Below, piece by piece: positions 36,967 through 44,712 of a stretch of DNA of 64,000 bases. Source of the DNA: Roseomonas mucosa ATCC BAA-692. GTDB lineage: Bacteria > Pseudomonadota > Alphaproteobacteria > Acetobacterales > Acetobacteraceae. Position 1 is the stretch's first letter, and every line of letters starts with the position of its first letter. Below the pieces are notes generated by a model. It made no database searches and was not told the origin of the DNA. It saw only the letters and a program-made list of their open reading frames with translations. The DNA is taken from assembly GCF_000622225.1 (NCBI RefSeq), contig NZ_JHWD01000009.1, positions 1 to 64,000 of the forward strand, read 5' to 3'. The position numbers and the translations under genes are program-made.

Positions 36967-38667
36967 ATGTCACAGACCGCCCTCTCGCCCCAGCCGGCCG
37001 GCACCACCACCTTCGCGGAAACGGTGGGCGAGCTGGTGGCGCGCTACCTCGCCGATATCGGCGTGGAGATCGTCTTCGGCGTCATCTCCATCCACAACAT
37101 GCCGATCCTGGACGCGCTCGCCACCCAGGGCCGCATCCGCTTCGTGCCGGCGCGGGGGGAGGCCGGGGCGATGAACATGGCCGACGCCTATGCCCGCGTT
37201 TCCGGCGGGCTGGGCGTCGCCATCACCAGCACCGGCACCGCCGCCGGCAATGCGGCGGGGGCACAGGCCGAGGCGCTGACCGCGGGCTCGCGCGTGCTGC
37301 ACATCACCACGCAGATCGACCTGCCCTTCGCCGACCGCGACCGCGCGCCGATCCATGACGTGCCGCGCCAGCCGGACATGCTGAAGGCGGTGAGCAAGGC
37401 CTATTTCCGCATCTGGGACGGCCATGCCGCGCTGGGCATGCTGCAGGCCGCCGCCGGCGCCGCGCTGACGCCGCCGACCGGCCCGGTCTCGCTGGAGATC
37501 CCGGTGGACGTGCAGCGGCAGAAGGCAGGCGGCGCCTCGCTCCAGGCCTTCCGCGCGCCGATGATCAACCGGCCGCAGCCCGACCCGGTGCTGCTGGACC
37601 GCGTGGCCGACCTGCTGTGCGCGGCGAAGCGCCCGGTGCTCTGGCTCGGCGGCGGCGCGCGCGGGGCGGAGGCGGAGGCCACTGCGCTCGCCGCGCGCGG
37701 CATCGCTGTCGTCACCAGCACCAACGGGCGCGCCGTGGTGCCGGAAAGCAGCCCGCACAGCCTGGGCGCCTTCAACATGGGGCCGGAGGCGCAGGCGATC
37801 TACGACCGCAGCGACCTGATGATCGTCATCGGCTCCCGCCTGCGCGGCAACGAGACGCGCAACAACGCCATGCGCCTGCCACGCCCGCTGGTGCAGATCG
37901 ACGCCGATGCCGCGCAGGGCGGCCGCAACTACGCCGCCGACCTGCTGCTGCACGCCGATGCCGGCGCCGCGCTGCGCGGCCTGCTGGAGCGCCTGCCGGA
38001 ACAGCTCGACACCGACCGGATCTTCCTGCACGACGTCACCATCGCCCGAGCCCAGGCGGAGGGCGCGCTGCGCGCCAATCTCGGCCCCTACCAGGTCGTG
38101 GCGGATGCGCTGCTGGAGCGCGTGCCGGCCGGCCGCCATCCCTGGGTGCGCGACGTCACCATTTCCAACAGCACCTTCGGCAACCGCTACGTCCAGATCG
38201 CGGCGCCCAATCTCGGCGTGCACGCGCTGGGCGGCGGCATCGGCCAGGGCATCGCCATGGCCATCGGCGCCTCCCTCGCGGCGGCGGAGAAGACCGTGGC
38301 GCTGATGGGCGACGGCGGCGCGCAGCTCGGCATCGCGGAGCTGATCAGCGCCGTGGAGGAGAAGGCGCCGATCGCCTTCGTGCTGATGAACGACAAGGCC
38401 TATGGCGTGATCAGGAACATCCAGGACGCGCAGTATGGCGGGCGGCACCACTACTCCGCCCTGCGCACCCCGGACTTCGCCCTGCTCTGCGCCGCCATCG
38501 GCATGCCGCACACCCGCATCGCCGATGTCGAGGACTTCGCCTCCGCCCTGGACGCGGCGCTGGCCGAGGAAGGGCCGCGGGTGCTGGAGATCGACATGAC
38601 GGAGATCGGCCCCTTCGCCAATGCCTTCGCGGGCCCGCCGGCGGGCGCCGCGGGCGGGGCGCGCTGA
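36967..38667 (+). CDS. Thiamine-diphosphate-dependent enzyme, acetolactate-synthase-like
   Basis: 566 residues with the three domains of the acetolactate synthase/decarboxylase family. Glu65 in PARGEAGAMNMAD is the cofactor-activating glutamate; LMGDGGAQLGIAELISAVEE to LMNDKAYG forms the GDG-to-N thiamine/Mg motif. The middle domain (VLWLGGGARGAEAEATALA) may bind FAD or be vestigial. It is flanked by a modified SDR and an aspartate-dehydrogenase-like gene, so it is unlikely to serve branched-chain amino acid synthesis. It probably decarboxylates or ligates a 2-oxo acid arising from ring cleavage. Confidence 0.85.
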   Translation: MSQTALSPQPAGTTTFAETVGELVARYLADIGVEIVFGVISIHNMPILDALATQGRIRFVPARGEAGAMNMADAYARVSGGLGVAITSTGTAAGNAAGAQAEALTAGSRVLHITTQIDLPFADRDRAPIHDVPRQPDMLKAVSKAYFRIWDGHAALGMLQAAAGAALTPPTGPVSLEIPVDVQRQKAGGASLQAFRAPMINRPQPDPVLLDRVADLLCAAKRPVLWLGGGARGAEAEATALAARGIAVVTSTNGRAVVPESSPHSLGAFNMGPEAQAIYDRSDLMIVIGSRLRGNETRNNAMRLPRPLVQIDADAAQGGRNYAADLLLHADAGAALRGLLERLPEQLDTDRIFLHDVTIARAQAEGALRANLGPYQVVADALLERVPAGRHPWVRDVTISNSTFGNRYVQIAAPNLGVHALGGGIGQGIAMAIGASLAAAEKTVALMGDGGAQLGIAELISAVEEKAPIAFVLMNDKAYGVIRNIQDAQYGGRHHYSALRTPDFALLCAAIGMPHTRIADVEDFASALDAALAEEGPRVLEIDMTEIGPFANAFAGPPAGAAGGAR

Positions 38668-38669
38668 CC

Positions 38670-39491
38670 ATGCGGCGCCTCGGCCTGATCGGCGCGGGCG
38701 GCATGGCGGCGACGGTGCTGGAGGCGCTGGCCGCGCATCTTCCGGCACCGCTGGAGCATGTCACCATCCTGGTCCGCCCCGGCAGCGAGGCGAAGGCCGA
38801 GGCGCTGCTCGCCGCGCACCGCGTGGCGGAGACCGGCAGCGTGCGCGGCGACATCGCGGGCTTCCTGGCCGATGCGCCGGATGTGGTGGCGGAATGCGCC
38901 GGCCATGGCGCGGTGCGCGACCATGGCGAGGCCGTGCTGCGCGGCGGGCGCGACCTCGTGGTGATCGCCATCGGCGCCCTGGCGGATGCCGAACTGCATG
39001 CGCGCCTGGAGGCAGCGGCGCGGGCAGGGGGCGCGAAGCTCGTCCTGCCCCCTGGTGCCGTGGGCGGCATCGATGCGCTGGGCGCGGCGCGGCTCTCGGG
39101 GCTGGAGGAGGTCACCTATCTCGGCCGCAAGCCGCCGCGCGCCTGGAAGGGCACGCAGGCCGAGACCCTGCTGGACCTCGACGCGCTGACGGAACCCACG
39201 GCCTTCTACGAGGGCACGGCGCGCGAGGCGGCGCGGGACTATCCGCAGAACGCCAATGTCGCCGCCACCGTGGCGCTGGCTGCGGGCGGCTTCGATACGG
39301 TGCGGGTGAAGCTGGTCGCCGATCCGGGCATCGGCCGCAACGTCCACGAGGTCGCGGTGCGCTCCGGCTGCGCCGATTTCACCATCAGGCTGGAGGGGCG
39401 TCCCTCGCCGGCCAATCCGAAGACCTCGCTGACTGCGGGGTACAGCGTGGCGCGCGAGCTGCTGAACCGCGCATCCGCCACCGTCATCTGA
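38670..39491 (+). CDS. Aspartate dehydrogenase-like oxidoreductase (DUF108)
   Basis: 273 residues. GLIGAGGMAATVLEAL binds the nucleotide; VAECAGHGAVRDHGEAVL, LVLPPGAVGGIDAL and YPQNANVAATVALA are the blocks of L-aspartate dehydrogenase, the last containing the catalytic region. No nadA or nadC is nearby, so a role in NAD synthesis is unlikely. In this operon it may reduce or oxidise an imine/2-amino acid derived from the substrate, which would hint at a nitrogen-containing aromatic. It starts three bases after the TPP gene. Confidence 0.85.
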   Translation: MRRLGLIGAGGMAATVLEALAAHLPAPLEHVTILVRPGSEAKAEALLAAHRVAETGSVRGDIAGFLADAPDVVAECAGHGAVRDHGEAVLRGGRDLVVIAIGALADAELHARLEAAARAGGAKLVLPPGAVGGIDALGAARLSGLEEVTYLGRKPPRAWKGTQAETLLDLDALTEPTAFYEGTAREAARDYPQNANVAATVALAAGGFDTVRVKLVADPGIGRNVHEVAVRSGCADFTIRLEGRPSPANPKTSLTAGYSVARELLNRASATVI

Positions 39492-39505
39492 GGGAGGCCA
39501 GACTC

Positions 39506-40981
39506 ATGCGGCCGTTCGATCTGCCCGAGGGAAAGCTCTATTTCGCCGGCAAATGGCGGGAGGGGCGGGGTGCCGAGATCACCTCGACCTTTCCCGCCGA
39601 CCGCTCGCTGAACCGGGTGCTGCGCGGCGCCTCGGCGGAGGATGTGGACCTCGCCGTCGAGGCGGCGCAGCGGGCGCAGCGCGACCCGTCCTGGCGCAAC
39701 CTGCGGCCGCACGAGCGCGCCAGCTACCTCTATCGTATCGCGGAAGGCATCGCGCGCGAGGCCGACCGGATCAGCTATGTGCAATCGCGCGACACGGGCA
39801 AGACCCTGGCCGAGACGCGCGCCCTGGCGATGAGCGCCGCGGGCACCTTCCGCTACATGGCGGCGCTGCTGGAAACCTCGGAGGAGGCGCTGACGCCGCA
39901 GCGGGGCGATGCGCTGACCCTGTCGGTGCACGAGCCGCTGGGCGTGGTGGCGGGGATCACGCCCTGGAACTCGCCCATCGCCTCGGACGCGCAGAAGGTC
40001 GCGCCCGCGCTCGCCGCCGGCAATGCCGTGCTGCTCAAGCCCGCCTCCTGGAGCCCGCTGGTCTGCCTGGAGCTCGCCCGCATCGTCGAGGCGGCGGGCC
40101 TGCCGCCGGGGCTCTTCTCCGTCCTGCCCGGCGCGGGCGGCGTGGTGGGGGAACGGCTGGTGACGCATCCCGCCATCCGCAAGGTCTCCTTCACCGGCGG
40201 CACCGAGGTCGGCCGCGCCCTGGCGCAGAAGGCGGCGGCGAAGCTGATGCCCGTCTCGCTGGAGCTGGGCGGCAAGTCGCCCACCATCGTCTTCGCCGAT
40301 GCGGATCTGGACGTGGCGCTGGCGGGGGTGCTGTTCGGCATCTTCTCCTCCACCGGCCAGTCCTGCATCGCCGGCTCGCGCCTCTTCGTGCAGCGCGCGG
40401 TGTACGAGGAATTCGTCTCCCGCCTCGTCGCCGCCACGGAGGCGCTGCGCGTCGGCCATTCCTTCGAGCCACGCACCCAGGTCGCGCCGCTGATCCATGA
40501 CGACCACCGGGATTCGGTGGAGGCGATGATCCGCGACGCCGTGGCCGAGGGCGCCGAGATCCTGGCCGGTGGCCGGCGGCCCGAAGGGATGGAGGAGGGC
40601 GTCTATCTGCGCCCCACCATCCTGGCGGGGGCGGACAACAACGCCCGCATCTGCCGCGAGGAGGTCTTCGGTCCCGTGCTGGTGGTGCTACCCTTCGACA
40701 GCGAGGAGGAGGTCGTGGCGATGGGCAACGACAACGACTACGGCCTCGCCTGCGGCATCTACACGCGCGACTTCCCCCGGGCCTGGCGCGTCGGGCGGGC
40801 CATCGAGGCGGGAACGGTCTGGGTGAACACCTACAAGCAGTTCTCCATCTCCACCCCCTTCGGCGGCGTGAAGGACAGCGGGCTGGGCCGCGAGAAGGGG
40901 CGCGAGGGCATCCGCGCCTGGATGGCGCAGAAATCCTTCTACGTGGACCTGCCCGGCCGTCCTCATCCCTGGGCTGCGTGA
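39506..40981 (+). CDS. NAD(P)-dependent aldehyde dehydrogenase
   Basis: 491 residues, standard ALDH length. The catalytic Cys287 is in STGQSCIAGSR and the general base Glu253 in SLELGGKSP, 34 residues apart as in characterised members. PWNSPI, KPASWSP, FTGGTEVG and EVFGPVLVV are in order. GGGAGG lies eight bases before the ATG. It probably oxidises a semialdehyde such as a hydroxymuconate semialdehyde or the aldehyde product of the TPP enzyme. Confidence 0.92.
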   Translation: MRPFDLPEGKLYFAGKWREGRGAEITSTFPADRSLNRVLRGASAEDVDLAVEAAQRAQRDPSWRNLRPHERASYLYRIAEGIAREADRISYVQSRDTGKTLAETRALAMSAAGTFRYMAALLETSEEALTPQRGDALTLSVHEPLGVVAGITPWNSPIASDAQKVAPALAAGNAVLLKPASWSPLVCLELARIVEAAGLPPGLFSVLPGAGGVVGERLVTHPAIRKVSFTGGTEVGRALAQKAAAKLMPVSLELGGKSPTIVFADADLDVALAGVLFGIFSSTGQSCIAGSRLFVQRAVYEEFVSRLVAATEALRVGHSFEPRTQVAPLIHDDHRDSVEAMIRDAVAEGAEILAGGRRPEGMEEGVYLRPTILAGADNNARICREEVFGPVLVVLPFDSEEEVVAMGNDNDYGLACGIYTRDFPRAWRVGRAIEAGTVWVNTYKQFSISTPFGGVKDSGLGREKGREGIRAWMAQKSFYVDLPGRPHPWAA

Positions 40982-40985
40982 CATC

Positions 40986-42248
40986 ATGACCCAGCGCATC
41001 GCCATCATCGGCTCCGGTCCCAGCGGCTGCTTCCTGGCCCAGGCCCTGCGCCGGGACTGGCCGCAGGCGGAGATCGACATCATCGAGCGCCTGCCGGTGC
41101 CCTATGGGCTGTTGCGCCATGGCGTGGCCGCCGACCACCAGGGCACCAAGGCGGTGTCGCGCCAGTTCGACCGGCTCTTCGAGCGCGAGGGCGTGCGCTT
41201 CTGGGGCGATGTCGGGATCGGCCGCGACGTGACGCTGGAGGCGCTGCGCGGGCTCTACGATGCGGTCTTCCTGGCCCTGGGGCTTTCGGGCGACCGGCGC
41301 CTCGGCATTTCCGGCGACGACTTGCCGGGCGTGCACGGCTCGGGCTGGGTGACGCGCTGGCTGAACAGCCATCCGGACGAGGCCGGGCGCGTGCCTGCCC
41401 TCGGCGCGCGGGTGGTGGTGATCGGCAACGGCAACGTGGCGCTCGACCTCGCGCGCATGCTGAGCAAGGACGAGGCGGAGTTGGCGGGCAGCGACCTCGA
41501 TCCGGACCATGCCGCCGTGCTGTCCGCCGTGCGCGAGGTCACGGTGGCGGGCCGTGGCGCGCCGGAAGCGGCGCGCTTCGATGTGGCCATGATCAAGGAA
41601 TTCGGCAGGCTCGCCGGCACGCGCATCAGCGTGCCGCCGGCGGACGGCCCGGCACCGGAGGATGCGCCTTCCGCCGCGCGCCTCGCCGCGCTGCGGGCGC
41701 TGGACGGCGCGGGCGGCGGCGACCGCCGCCTCGGCTTCCGCTTCAACCTCGTGCCCGAGGCGGTGCTCGGCACCGAACGCGTGGAGGCGGTTCGCTTCCG
41801 CGACCGCCGCAGCGGCGCGGTGGAGGAGATCCCCGCCGACACGGTGCTGACCGCCATCGGCTTCGAGCCCGGCCCGGCCGAGGCGCTGCACCGCGCGGCC
41901 TGCGGCCTGCCACCGGGCGTGGCCCTGCCGCCGGAACTCTCGCCCGGCCTCTACGCCGCCGGCTGGTTCCGCCGTGGCCCGCGCGGCACCATCCCGGAGG
42001 CCCGTGCCGAGGCGCGGCTCGTCGCCGATGCGGCGCGCGCAGCGCTCGCCACCGCCACGGGCGCGAAGCCGGGCCGGGAAGGGCTGGCCGCCCTGCTGCG
42101 GGAACGGGGCGTGGAGCCGGTGGGCTTCGCCGACTGGCTGCGCATTCGCGCCGCCGAGGAGGCCGCAGCCAGCGCCGGGCGGGTGCGCCGCAAGGGCGCC
42201 ACCCGCGACGCCCTGCTGGCCCTGTGCCGTGAGCTGGCCGAGGCATGA
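40986..42248 (+). CDS. Adrenodoxin reductase-like FAD/NADP oxidoreductase
   Basis: 420 residues of the ferredoxin-NADP reductase family (FprA/adrenodoxin reductase type). GSGPSGCFLAQAL binds FAD, LPVPYGLLRHGVAADHQGTK is the family hallmark, VVIGNGNVALDLARML binds NADPH, and AGWFRRGPRGTIPEAR is the FAD-closing motif. The C-terminal 70 residues are Ala/Arg-rich. Position four bases after the ALDH and one gene before a flavodoxin suggests it passes electrons from NADPH to the flavodoxin and on to the Rieske oxygenase. Confidence 0.9.
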   Translation: MTQRIAIIGSGPSGCFLAQALRRDWPQAEIDIIERLPVPYGLLRHGVAADHQGTKAVSRQFDRLFEREGVRFWGDVGIGRDVTLEALRGLYDAVFLALGLSGDRRLGISGDDLPGVHGSGWVTRWLNSHPDEAGRVPALGARVVVIGNGNVALDLARMLSKDEAELAGSDLDPDHAAVLSAVREVTVAGRGAPEAARFDVAMIKEFGRLAGTRISVPPADGPAPEDAPSAARLAALRALDGAGGGDRRLGFRFNLVPEAVLGTERVEAVRFRDRRSGAVEEIPADTVLTAIGFEPGPAEALHRAACGLPPGVALPPELSPGLYAAGWFRRGPRGTIPEARAEARLVADAARAALATATGAKPGREGLAALLRERGVEPVGFADWLRIRAAEEAAASAGRVRRKGATRDALLALCRELAEA

Positions 42249-42838
42249 GCGACATCCCGTTCGCCATCGCCGCCCCGCTCCGCCCCGGCGAGGTGGTGGA
42301 GCTGCGCGGCCGCCGCATCGAGGTGCCGCTGGACCTGTCCGGCCGCGCGCTCGGACATCTCGACCTGCGCGGCACCGTCTTCGCCGCGCCGCTGCGCCTC
42401 GCGGGCACGGTCTTCGAGGGGCTGGCCTGGTTCCAGGACTGCCGCTTCGAGGCCGGCATCGACGCCTCCGGCGCGCGCTTCGACCGCGATGCCCGCTTCG
42501 ACGGTGCGGTCTTCGAACGCCAGGCGCGCTTCTCCGGCGCCGAGTTCCGCGGCACCGCCAGCTTCGACAGCGCCCGCTTCGCCACGCTGGCGGAACTCGA
42601 CCACGCCGTGGCCTTCGGCAACCTTTCCTGCGACAGCGCCCGCTTCGAGGCTGCCGTGACGCTGCAGGACACTGAATGCCTGGGCGGCTTCTGGTGCAAC
42701 GCCGCGCGCTTCGATGGCCGCGTGGACCTGCGCGGGCTGGAGGTGCATGGCCGCACCTGGCTGCGCGGCGCCTCGGGCGAGAAGGGCCCCGAGGCCCTGC
42801 TGCGCGAGATCACCGCCTACGGCTTTTCCTGGACCTGA
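42245..42838 (+). CDS. Pentapeptide-repeat protein
   Basis: 197 residues built largely of five-residue coils with a central F or L (LDLRGTVFAAPLRLAGTVFEG, then ARFDRDARFDGAVFERQARFSGAEF), giving a right-handed beta helix from about residue 30 to 175. No signal peptide or membrane segment is visible. The start overlaps the reductase stop by four bases (ATGA), and the flavodoxin follows 23 bases later, so it is a bona fide operon member. Its role is unknown; a scaffold between reductase and flavodoxin is a guess. Confidence 0.8.
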   Translation: MSDIPFAIAAPLRPGEVVELRGRRIEVPLDLSGRALGHLDLRGTVFAAPLRLAGTVFEGLAWFQDCRFEAGIDASGARFDRDARFDGAVFERQARFSGAEFRGTASFDSARFATLAELDHAVAFGNLSCDSARFEAAVTLQDTECLGGFWCNAARFDGRVDLRGLEVHGRTWLRGASGEKGPEALLREITAYGFSWT

Positions 42839-42861
42839 TATCCCACCGAGGAGACCCTGCG

Positions 42862-43317
42862 ATGAAGCTCCTGATCCTGGTCGGCACCATGACCGGCACG
42901 GCGGAGATGGTGGCGGACGAACTGGCCGCCGCGCTGGACGGCGCCGAGATCGTGGCCATGGATGGCGGCGACCCCGCCGTGCTGGAGGGCGCGGAGGCCT
43001 GCATCCTCTGCACCTCCACCTATGGCGACGGCGAGGTGCCCGATGGCGCCAGGCCCTTCTACGACACGCTCCGCGCCTCCGCGCTCGACCTGTCCGGCCT
43101 GCGCTACGGCGTGATCGCGCTCGGTGACAGCAGCTACGAGACCTTCTGCGAAGGCGGCAAGCTGTTCGACAAGGCCCTTGCCGTGCGCGGCGCCCGCCGC
43201 ATCGGCGAGGTCCTGTGCTGCGACGCCAGCTCCGGCGACATGCCGGAGGAGAAGGCCCGGGAATGGCTGGAAGACTGGCGGGACGCCCTCACCGCCGAAG
43301 CCGGCGCCACCGCCTGA
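42862..43317 (+). CDS. Flavodoxin (MioC-like)
   Basis: 151-residue FMN electron carrier. The phosphate loop is VGTMTGTAEMVADEL (T-x-T-G-x-T pattern), the first ring-stacking loop is CTSTYGDGEVPDGARPFYD, and the second is ALGDSSYETFCEGGKLFD. The ATG at 42862 follows GAGGAGA. As the last gene of the operon, behind an NADPH reductase, it is the most likely direct donor to the Rieske oxygenase in place of the usual ferredoxin (inference from context). Confidence 0.9.
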   Translation: MKLLILVGTMTGTAEMVADELAAALDGAEIVAMDGGDPAVLEGAEACILCTSTYGDGEVPDGARPFYDTLRASALDLSGLRYGVIALGDSSYETFCEGGKLFDKALAVRGARRIGEVLCCDASSGDMPEEKAREWLEDWRDALTAEAGATA

Positions 43318-43347
43318 GCTGCCGCGCGCCCCGTCCTGCGTTGCGCA

Positions 43348-43667
43348 TCCCGGGGGGAAGGCTCTGCCTTCACCCCCGGTCCCCCCATCCGCCAGGACGC
43401 TGCGCGCCCTGGACCCCATTCGCTGGCTTCCGCTGCCGGCCGGATCGCGCCGGAGAGCGTGGCTCTCCGGCGACTGCCGCTGCCGCCAGCGCGGACAAGG
43501 GGTCTTCGTCTTTGTTCAGGAGCCCCGCCTTTCCGCCTGCTCCCAAGGATCAGGCAGGAAAGCTGACGGCTGCCACAGGCACCCACTCAAGCCAGGGGTC
43601 CGGGGACCGGCTTCGGTCCCCGGCGGAGGGGGGGCCGGGGGGGAGGCGGAGCCTCCGCCCCGGGGTT
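43348..43667 (+). repeat. Mosaic hairpin repeat, copy d (A end to B end)
   Basis: Complete copy between two convergent genes. Outer A hairpin at 43352-43376 (AAGGC-TCT-GCCTT core), hairpin A at 43392-43412, central perfect stem at 43448-43472 (loop GTG), hairpin B at 43602-43621 (GGGGACCG, loop GCTT, CGGTCCCC), and outer B hairpin GGAGGCGGAGCCTCC around 43641-43655. It may act as a two-way terminator here. Confidence 0.8.
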
Positions 43668-43686
43668 GGCCGGAAGGCGCCGCGCC

Positions 43687-44598
43687 TCACAGGATCGAGC
43701 CGGCTTCCTGCAGCAGGAAGTCGCAGAGCTGCACCACATGCGGGTCGCGGGCGGCGTCCGGGCGGGCGCGCAGGACGAAGGCCCAGGTGCCGGGCAGGGA
43801 GAGCGGCGCGAAGAGGCGCACCAGCCGCCCGGTGGCCAGTTCCGCATCCAGCAACGGCGAGCGCCCCAGCGCCACCCCGGCCCCGGCCAAAGCGGCGCCG
43901 ATCACCTGGTTGTAGCTGCTGAAGCGCAGCACATGGCCGGTGCCGGGCTTCTGGCCCAGGATCGGCAGCCAGGTGGACCAGTCCTTCTCCGGGCTGTCGC
44001 CATCCTCTTCCAGCAGGCTGCGGCGCAGCAGTTCCTCCGGGGTGGCGATGGCGGCCAGGGCGGGGCTGCAGACGGGGAAGACCGTCTCGGCGAAGAGCAG
44101 CCGGTCCGGCGGCACGACCCGGCCGGGCCGGGCGCGCAGGATGGCGAGGTCCAGCCCCTCCGCCGCCATGTCCGGCACATTCGTTTCCACCGCGCGCATG
44201 TGCCAGGCGATGCTGGGATGCAGCGCAGCGAAGCGGGCGAGGCGAGGCGCCAGCCAGAGCGAGGCGAAGGAGCCGCTGGCCGAGACCACGAGGTTCTGGC
44301 GCGGGTTCCGGGCCTTGTCGCGGATGGCGCCGCAGGCGCTGGCGAGACGGTCCAGCGTTTCCTCCACCACCAGCAGCAGCTCCCGCCCGGCATCGGTCGG
44401 GGCGGTGCGGCTATGGCCGCTGCCGTTGCGCGCGCGGCTCAGCAGCGGGGTGCCGAGCTGTTCCTCCAATTGGCGGATCTGGTGGCTGACGGCGCTGGTG
44501 CTGACATGCAGCATCTCGGCGGCCTGGGCGAAGCTGCCCTCCCGCGCCACGGCGGCGAAGGCCCGCAGGGCGGGGAGGGAAGGCAGATGGGCAGTCAT
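43687..44598 (-). CDS. LysR-family transcription regulator
   Basis: 303 residues. The N-terminal HTH (LPALRAFAAVAREGSFAQAAEMLHVSTSAVSHQIRQLEEQLGTPLL) and GcvA-like effector domain (LAPRLARFAALHPSIAWHM, then GAGVALGRSPLLDAELATGRLVRLF) are clear. ATG 44598 is chosen because the HTH begins nine residues later. It faces the fused ABC exporter across a 114-base gap containing a strong hairpin and probably controls that gene, its own gene, or both. Ligand unknown. Confidence 0.9.
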   Translation of the reverse strand: MTAHLPSLPALRAFAAVAREGSFAQAAEMLHVSTSAVSHQIRQLEEQLGTPLLSRARNGSGHSRTAPTDAGRELLLVVEETLDRLASACGAIRDKARNPRQNLVVSASGSFASLWLAPRLARFAALHPSIAWHMRAVETNVPDMAAEGLDLAILRARPGRVVPPDRLLFAETVFPVCSPALAAIATPEELLRRSLLEEDGDSPEKDWSTWLPILGQKPGTGHVLRFSSYNQVIGAALAGAGVALGRSPLLDAELATGRLVRLFAPLSLPGTWAFVLRARPDAARDPHVVQLCDFLLQEAGSIL

Positions 44599-44640
44599 GG
44601 CCGTTCGAAATAGCTCAACAGCGGATGAAAAGCTTGCATT

Positions 44641-44674
44641 TGCCGGCGCTGGGCCACCGGCCCAGCATCCGGCA
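44641..44674. promoter_or_regulatory. Strong hairpin/dyad between lysR and the ABC exporter
   Basis: TGCCGG and GCTGGGCC on the left pair with GGCCCAGC and CCGGCA on the right, giving a 14-pair stem with a three-base loop (ACC). It lies about 40 bases from both start codons. It could be the LysR binding site or a terminator-like block, but has no T-run on either side. Confidence 0.5.
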
Positions 44675-44712
44675 GGGCCGCACCAGGCGGTCACGGGCTT
44701 CGAGGATTCGGC

